Of a stretch of 64,000 bases of DNA, positions 58,262 through 64,000 are shown in pieces (position 1 is the first letter of the stretch; every line of letters begins with the position of its first letter). Origin of the DNA: Paralvinella palmiformis (taxonomy: Eukaryota; Annelida; Polychaeta; Terebellida; Alvinellidae). Made by a program: the position numbers and the translations under genes. The stretch lies in contig JAODUP010001284.1 in the NCBI GenBank assembly GCA_025642065.1, positions 1 to 64,000 on the forward strand, read 5' to 3'. A model generated the notes under the pieces. It was not told where the DNA came from. It searched no databases and was given only the letters and a program-made list of their open reading frames with translations.

Positions 58262-60060
58262 GCGTAAAAGCACACTAGGGTACACTTATTTCCAATGTGG
58301 TCCTTTTAAAAATAAATAATAAGATGCGAGGCAACCTACAGCAATCATTTAAATTGTATGACTAGATCAGCAAAACTTTTAGAAGATCAATAATTCTTGA
58401 ATAGAAATAATATTTAAATTGAACAACACAACATAATATGAAATAAAGAATTTGTCCTAGAGATAGATACTATATTAACAAGAAACAATAGATGTGTAGT
58501 AAATAATACAATGCTTTGTTGTTATACTAAATAATAAGAAAAATAAAACATTAAAATTAAGATACTTTTAACATTAATACTTTGATCTTATGTACCTAAT
58601 TTAAAATCCAAATATTTTTACTTTTGATTTTAAACTACTTTTTGTTGCTTGACTGAACATAAATTACTTGATCTTGTGCTACATTTATTTGCTGAACCAT
58701 TTCTATTTGATTTTTCATATAATTGGGTGCACTACCATTGATGACGTGTGTCCTAATTTCAGTTGTTCAACTCTGTACTTCACAGGGAGCAGACAAACCC
58801 AAATTCTTGACATCCAACATGTATTCTAGGGGGAGCATTTAAAATATCTAATGATGTTATTTTCTAATACTTGTAATCGCCCCTTCAACTTTTTCGAAAA
58901 ACCACTATACCAAGCTGAACACGCATAATCAAAATAACATTTAATCAAAGCCAAGTCTAAAGTTTTCTTGTTTTAAGATTAAATTTCCTTGTATTTCTGT
59001 ATAAAAACCTGAGCTTATTTGAGCTTTTAGAAATTGCTCTAGATGTTATACCATCCCCTGTAAGTGTCTGGTCTAAAGTTACTCCAAGATATGTGACACT
59101 CGGCTTTGGTTTGATGACATTCCCGTTACAAACCACATTAAAAGAATTATGTTTAAATTGCAATCTTCTCTTATATGCAAACAAGATGGACTCTGTTTTA
59201 CACCAAAATTTGGAGACAATTTGTTGTCTGTTAGCCATTCACTGACTGACTCAAGCTCTAAACCTAGGGTCCCTTCCATCTCTGATACGTCCTTTCCAGA
59301 CACTGACATGGCTGAGTCATCAGCATACACCAGGAGCTCACACTTGACGACTGTTGTCATGTTATTCACAAATATCATAAACAGAAGAGGTCCAAGATGA
59401 AATACATTTTATATCGGATCTTATTTCATTCACATCAGTGACCTGTTTTCAACAAGTTAAATAAGAATCAAACTAATGTATAGAATTTTGGTTTAAACCT
59501 GTGGCTCGAAGTTTGTTTAATAAAATACCATGGTTTCCACTTCCTGTGTCAAAAGCTTTCTGTAAGTCTGAGAGAACCATACCAGTATAATTTAATTTGT
59601 CACTTTCCATTTTAACGTAATCAGACAAATGTATTAAGGATGTGTCTGTCTAATGAAATGATCGAAAACCAGATTGGAGATCATATAATACATTTTGTTC
59701 AATAAGAAAAGTATTCACCTGGTTAAAAACAACTCTCAATTTTTTTAAATAAATATTGCTTAGTACTGATAACAATCTATAATTACCAGCATCTGCCTTA
59801 TTCTTCTTCTTAACCAGTGGCACAATCCTAGCCATCTTCAAGTCATCAGGAATATTACCAGTTTGGATAGATATATTAACGATATGAGTAAGTGGTTTAG
59901 AAATAATACTTGAACCATCCTTAACAAATCTGGCAGCCGGATTGTCTCAGCCTGTTGCCTTATTTGAGGTCATGTCACTTAATATATTGGACACCTGTTC
60001 TTCTGACGCAGTTATCAAACCAAACATATCACCAGTGATGTTTTTACTCTGGTAAAAACC
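58262..60060 (-). pseudogene. Non-LTR retrotransposon, RT region to 3' end, decayed
   Basis: On the minus strand from right to left: NIPDDLKMARIVPLVKKKNK and AGNYRLLSVLSNI (RT entry), VLYDLQSGFRS, LSDLQKAFDTGSGNHGILLNKL (motif A), HLGPLLFMIFVNNM, LLVYADDSAMSVSGKDVSE (catalytic YADD), DNKLSPNFG, VTYLGVTLDQTLTGDGI, NKLRFLYRNTRKFNLKTRK, CYFDYACSAWYSG and VEYRV-type KYRVEQLKLG. Several frameshifts and stops break it. The 3' end reads AAAAGGACCACATTGGAAAT on the minus strand near 58310. Motif order fits a CR1/L2/Jockey-type LINE; the clade is not settled. Confidence 0.9.
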
Positions 60061-60099
60061 TGTAAAAACACTTAATTTTCCAAACCGACTGGTACAAGT

Positions 60100-60560
60100 T
60101 GGTAATTATGCTTGGATATTTTAATATTAATATGTTGAAGCCTTCTAATAATAATATATTCGTAAATGCATTGGGTTGTTTTGAATGTATGTTTGGTTTG
60201 AAACAATTAATAGTGGATACAAGTATATACTACAAATTAGTCCATTTTGGACGTAATAATTGTATCTGACCACAAGAAAGTACGTCAATCAGGTGTTATT
60301 AGTGTTAGTTTAAGTGATAATATGCTAACTTATTGTAGTCGTAAAGTTACAAAATTTAAGCTAGATAAACATACTACTGTTAAAATCAGATCTATGAAAC
60401 ATTATAGTACTTAAGAATATTTTGTGGAAGATCTTGGTAAATGGACTGGTCAGATATGTTTGGTTGTAACAATGTTTATACGGCAAGGAGTAATTTTAAG
60501 GTGAAGTTTCTTGCTCCTCTTGATAAGGAAAGATCCGAGTCATGGATCACTAGTTGGTTG
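60100..60560 (+). pseudogene. LINE endonuclease-region fragment, plus strand
   Basis: With frameshifts the plus strand reads FNINMLKPSNNN, FVNALGCFECMFGLKQLIVD, SGVISVSLSDNM, CSRKVTKFKLDKHTTVKIRSMKHYS and W, which is the C-terminal part of an APE-type endonuclease and the linker before RT. It lies back-to-back with LINE pieces on the other strand, so it comes from a separate insertion. Confidence 0.75.
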
Positions 60561-60795
60561 AAAGCCAGATCATCCCGAATAAACAAGCACACACCACCTC
60601 CATTTTGCTTATGATTGATAATGTATATCCTGGGATTTCAAGCTGAGTCCTCGACCGATTTGTCCAGCCATGTTCACAAATGTCACACGAAATCACCTCA
60701 CTATTTGATCGTAGACCCACCCCACAGGCTATGCAGTGATAATTCAGCGCCCTGACAGCCTTGGGTCCAGGACATGGATGAATGTCTCCACACAA
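60400..60795 (-). pseudogene. LINE 5' coding fragment: zinc-finger lead and endonuclease start
   Basis: The minus-strand frame 60795-60550 reads MCGDIHPCPGPKAV (the GDIxPNPGP start common in LINE ORFs), then paired cysteines CIACG and CDICE of a PHD-like finger. It jumps to QLEIPGYTLSII, and a shifted frame gives GGGVCLFIRDDLAF, the start of the endonuclease core. The finger-to-endonuclease linker is deleted. Its left limit overlaps the plus-strand LINE fragment and is uncertain. Confidence 0.7.
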
Positions 60796-61813
60796 CAGAA
60801 GACTTTGATGAGTTTTATCTAATGACCAAGTACGGGTAAAGTGTAATCTTATCCAGTCAAATTATCAAGGTTATCCAGAACAATGCAGCAATTTAGAGTT
60901 GTCAACAAGATACCAGACAGTCAGTTAACTTTGCTATAATCATCAAAAAGGCAGAATAACAAAATCATATTTAAAATGTCAGACTCATGACCAACCGATA
61001 TGTTAACCTGTAAGAAAGATCTTGGTAAAGTAGATGATTAACACCTAGCTTCATCAAGATTAACAAAAGAATACCACCAGGGAAGAGAGATGATGATGGA
61101 GGAAGAACCAAGGTGCAGTATCCAGCTAACAAGACAAACGCAGTATCAGATGGCAGTCCTGTTCAAAATAGTCTTGCTAGTTGCCTTTCAGGAACTGTTG
61201 CCCGAATTTCCTCTCTTCACACTGGTTGCAGCCTCATTCTCGTGCTTCTGTCTGGCCAACTCAGTCATGGTCTGCAGGTTATCTGCTTGCAGCTATGAGC
61301 TTTGCCATCTGACTGATACACCCATCATGTATGTCTGTAGCATATATATTTCTAAGAGTAATTCCTCGGTTATGGCAGGAAAAATTATTAACCAAGAAGT
61401 GTCGACCTCATACGGCAGTTTGCTACATTTTGTTTCTTTATCCCTGGCGAATGAGCCTTGAACTAGCTTTGTTAGTGACAAGGAGTTGAAATACTGTTTT
61501 CTGTCTATTTTTGTTGTAGTTTATGAATTGTTGCCCTTACAGAGGCTACAGAGATGTGACAACTAGAAATATAGCCTTATTACGTTTATCTTGTATGAAA
61601 TAAGACTATACAATAATGTTTTTGTAAGAAATAATATACTTTAATAAGTAAATTATAAGTCTATCTGTCAAAATTGATAGTCACCCTTCTGTTCACTCGT
61701 ATATTTCCCAGATTTACGGAGTATAACATAATGTTAATAAAGGTTGTTATTTCTTACTATGTCTTCATATTGATGTTATTGTATCACCCGAACCTACAAT
61801 ATTGGACTATATA
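60796..61813. other. Intergenic, no gene recognised
   Basis: A plus-strand frame (61090-61461) begins MMMEEEPRCSIQ and has a hydrophobic middle (KIVLLVAF). No family or splice evidence was found. Confidence 0.4.
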
Positions 61814-62541
61814 TAAATAAAGAATTAAGTGATTTCACAGCCCAGTCACTTAATTCATAGCCTAGCTACAATTTACGATCACTTGAAAGCTGATCAGAAA
61901 ATAATTGAACGTGGTTTAGGTTATTTCACAGCTTTGTGTGTGTGTGAAAGTCGAAGTTTTTTTTAATGAAAACAATTAGGTATATTTGTCCATTTGATAA
62001 CAAATGACTGATTGTAACTATAGATGAACCTGTGGCACAAGAGATTTGATGCCGCTTATTGTATGAAAGTACTAATTTCTCTATCTCTAACATGTTAACG
62101 CAAATATAAAAATTGTTAATATTCCATATATATTCTTTGTTCTCAGCTGGGCAGGCCTATATTGCATGGTCTATTTTATTCAGATGTAGACTTTAAATGA
62201 ACTTATAATTTTTATAGTTAATATATGATAAACGGACATGATGAATATATGGTGAATTGTGTTATGGTTGTGTTATAATAGCTGTATATATCATTATATG
62301 TATATATGCAAATAATTTTTTTTATGGACTATGATAAACTGGCATGATGAAAGTATGTTTGTATGTATTTACCTCATATCTACATAATTGTTTTCATTAA
62401 AAAAACTTTTCGCCTTCCACACACAAAGCTGTGAAATAACCTAAAACACGTTCAATTATTTTCTGATCAGCTGTCAAGTGATTGCAAATTGTAGGCTATC
62501 AATTAAAGACTGGGCTGTGAAATCACTTAATTCTTTATTTA
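61814..62541. mobile_element. Foldback element with arms of about 160 bp
   Basis: Left arm 61814-61982 and right arm 62391-62541 are inverted copies. Shared blocks: TAAATAAAGAATTAAGTGAT, TTTCACAGCCCAGTC, GCTGATCAGAAAATAATTGA, TTTAGGTTATTTCACAGCTT and TTTTTTTAATGAAAACAATT. The 408-bp centre is AT-rich with no coding. It resembles a foldback or MITE-type element. No clear target duplication seen. Confidence 0.85.
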
Positions 62542-63059
62542 CAGTTTCAGAGCTTCGTTTTTTTTCAATATCATGTGTGCACAATTAAAGTGTTAATTAA
62601 TAAAAGAGTATGTGATCATGTAACATATAGTACTAGTATTGGCAATTCATTTCAACCATGCGCACACATGTACACGATCACATGTGGACAACCAGAGAGC
62701 TTTCGTTTATCTGAGAAATACCTCCCATCGCTGGAGGCGCCACTGGTTCAAAATTCAACATGGCACGGCAAGAGTAACGCCTCTCTATATTTAACTCTCT
62801 TCTGGCATGATACATTTATCTAAAAATAGCAACAGCATGAATGTCCTGTTGTGATGGCATTACAAATGTTTGTATTTGTATGTACCCCAACATTAACCTT
62901 GCTATGAAGACACCAAGATCATATTAGATAAATTCTTTATTTACTTCACGCACCACATTGCCAGAAATTAGTAGACCCTATCATCACCAAGCAATATAAT
63001 TGTATTTTTCAATGAACTCAGAGTTCTCATCCTCCAAATCATCTGCTGATTCAGAATCT
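62542..63059. other. Intergenic, no gene recognised
   Basis: No motif of note. Confidence 0.45.
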
Positions 63060-63946
63060 GGTTCATCATCTACAGCAGGAAGTCAGTGTATTCGCCAGTT
63101 GTAGTGACTGGCTCTGCTGCATCAGCAACTGTATGAGCCGGTTCATTGGAGGTTTCACCATCAACCAATACCTGTGACTTGAATCCATCATTACGCAAAT
63201 TTGGTCTTCATAGTTGCGATGAAGCTCGATTCCAGTGTTCAATTTCTGGGATTGGATCAAATGTTGAGATAGGAGCAACCAAGAGTTTAATTGACAGCAA
63301 ATCAGTTAACTTGCGCTCAGTGAGTTGTGTTCTTAGATTGGTTTTAATCAACTTTAGTTGATTAAAACCTCGCTCGACTTCAGCGCTGGATGCTGGAAGA
63401 GTTTGCAGCAAGCCAGAAACATTGTTGATGTTTTCGTGATCTTTATGTCATCTCGGAGTTTTTCTCTTTCAACTTCACTTATGTGCCTGCTAAGTTTTGC
63501 CTAGTTTAACACCCTTCTGTTCATCTAACTCACAAAGCCAAATAAAATCTGAGAAAGGGCGGTTTTTCATGGCTAGTGCGTGGCAGGTTCTAAACAGGTA
63601 TGATAATTTATCTATATCATCCTTGCGCAAAATAGTTAGCATTTTACGAGCCGGTTGTTTTTCCGGGACCTCAATGGACCTGAAAATCTCTTTAGCAACA
63701 ATATGTTTGTTTGAGGCTTCATGAATCTTCATGCTCTCCCGACGCAAACGAATATTTAGCCAAAATGGTCGGTTCTATCTTCCCAACTGTGTGGCACGTC
63801 GTGCATATCATCGTACTTGCCTGGCTGGACATGAATGGAACGTCCGATGTCGAACTGCCCAGCTCTTCATCTATTATCCCCAGCCATGGGTGGCCAATTT
63901 TCCAATTTGGGTTAAACGCCCGTTTCCGTTTACTGATCTCATACAA
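63060..63946 (-). pseudogene. hAT transposase (ZNF862-like group), internally deleted
   Basis: On the minus strand: NPNWKIGHPWLGI then MICTTCHTVGK (N-terminal zinc-finger-like region) at 63946-63719. A shifted frame 63747-63490 has RRESMKIHEASNKH, RKDDIDKLSYLFRTCHALAM and NRPFSDFIWLCELDEQKGV. In another frame come RHISEVEREKLRDDIK and then LQTLPASSAEVERGFNQLKLIKTNLR plus LTERKLTDLLSI (63411-63208), the hAT C-terminal dimerisation block. The roughly 300-400 residues that normally lie between, including the catalytic core, are missing. The similarity to ZNF862 and C17orf113-like hAT proteins is from memory. Confidence 0.82.
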
Positions 63947-63950
63947 CAGA

Positions 63951-64000
63951 TTACCCCTAATGGGTCAGTAACAAATCTAGGGGTTATTTTTGACCAATGT
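63951..64000 (+). mobile_element. CR1-like LINE, second copy, cut by window end
   Basis: CCTAATGGGTCAGTAACAAA then TCTAGGGGTTATTTTTGACC matches 52251-52297 with about two differences. It starts abruptly beside the hAT remnant. Confidence 0.8.

Noticed and set aside
61090..61461. 123-aa plus-strand frame MMMEEEP...
   Set aside because: No family, splice sites or repeat relation could be recognised, so it was left in the intergenic entry.

Overview
The window is animal nuclear DNA. It is AT-rich, its genes are split by GT..AG introns, it has no operons or bacterial signals, and it carries dense microsatellites, minisatellites, tRNA-derived SINEs, several non-LTR retrotransposon families and fossils of P/THAP, MULE and hAT DNA transposons. 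This mix suggests a marine invertebrate, most likely a mollusc. That assignment is inference; no species is identified.

Only two host genes can be supported, both encoding small calmodulin-like EF-hand proteins. One is on the minus strand (coding exons 33847-37458, start exon not located, about 146 aa). The other is on the plus strand (43713-56185, 151 aa). Both reading frames close exactly when canonical splice sites are joined. Exon sizes and phases match each other and follow the classic calmodulin gene plan, in which an intron falls directly after the start codon. The two genes are divergently oriented paralogs that have lost different calcium-binding loops, and their introns are full of repeats.

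Left part (1-14.3 kb): microsatellites and minisatellites, including an exact eight-copy 48-bp array and a 1.37-kb array of a 12-bp unit. A segment holding a decayed LINE and a short inverted-repeat element is present twice (5.2-6.55 kb and 10.9-14.06 kb), with about 1.8 kb missing from the first copy.

Middle left (14-31.8 kb): a decayed P-element-type (THAP9-like) transposon at 15.27-19.54 kb, SINEs, LINE pieces, two dispersed repeat families, and large arrays with 39-bp and 24-bp units.

Centre (33.8-56.2 kb): the EF-hand gene pair. Their introns hold SINEs, LINE 3' ends, a short TIR element, a MULE-like transposon with GCGAATG-type motifs at both ends, a perfect 68-bp palindrome and a 30-bp minisatellite.

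Right part (56.2-64 kb): nested LINE fragments in both orientations, a 0.73-kb foldback element, an internally deleted hAT transposase fossil, and a LINE that runs off the window end.

Most long open frames here come from tandem repeats whose unit length is a multiple of three, and are not genes.
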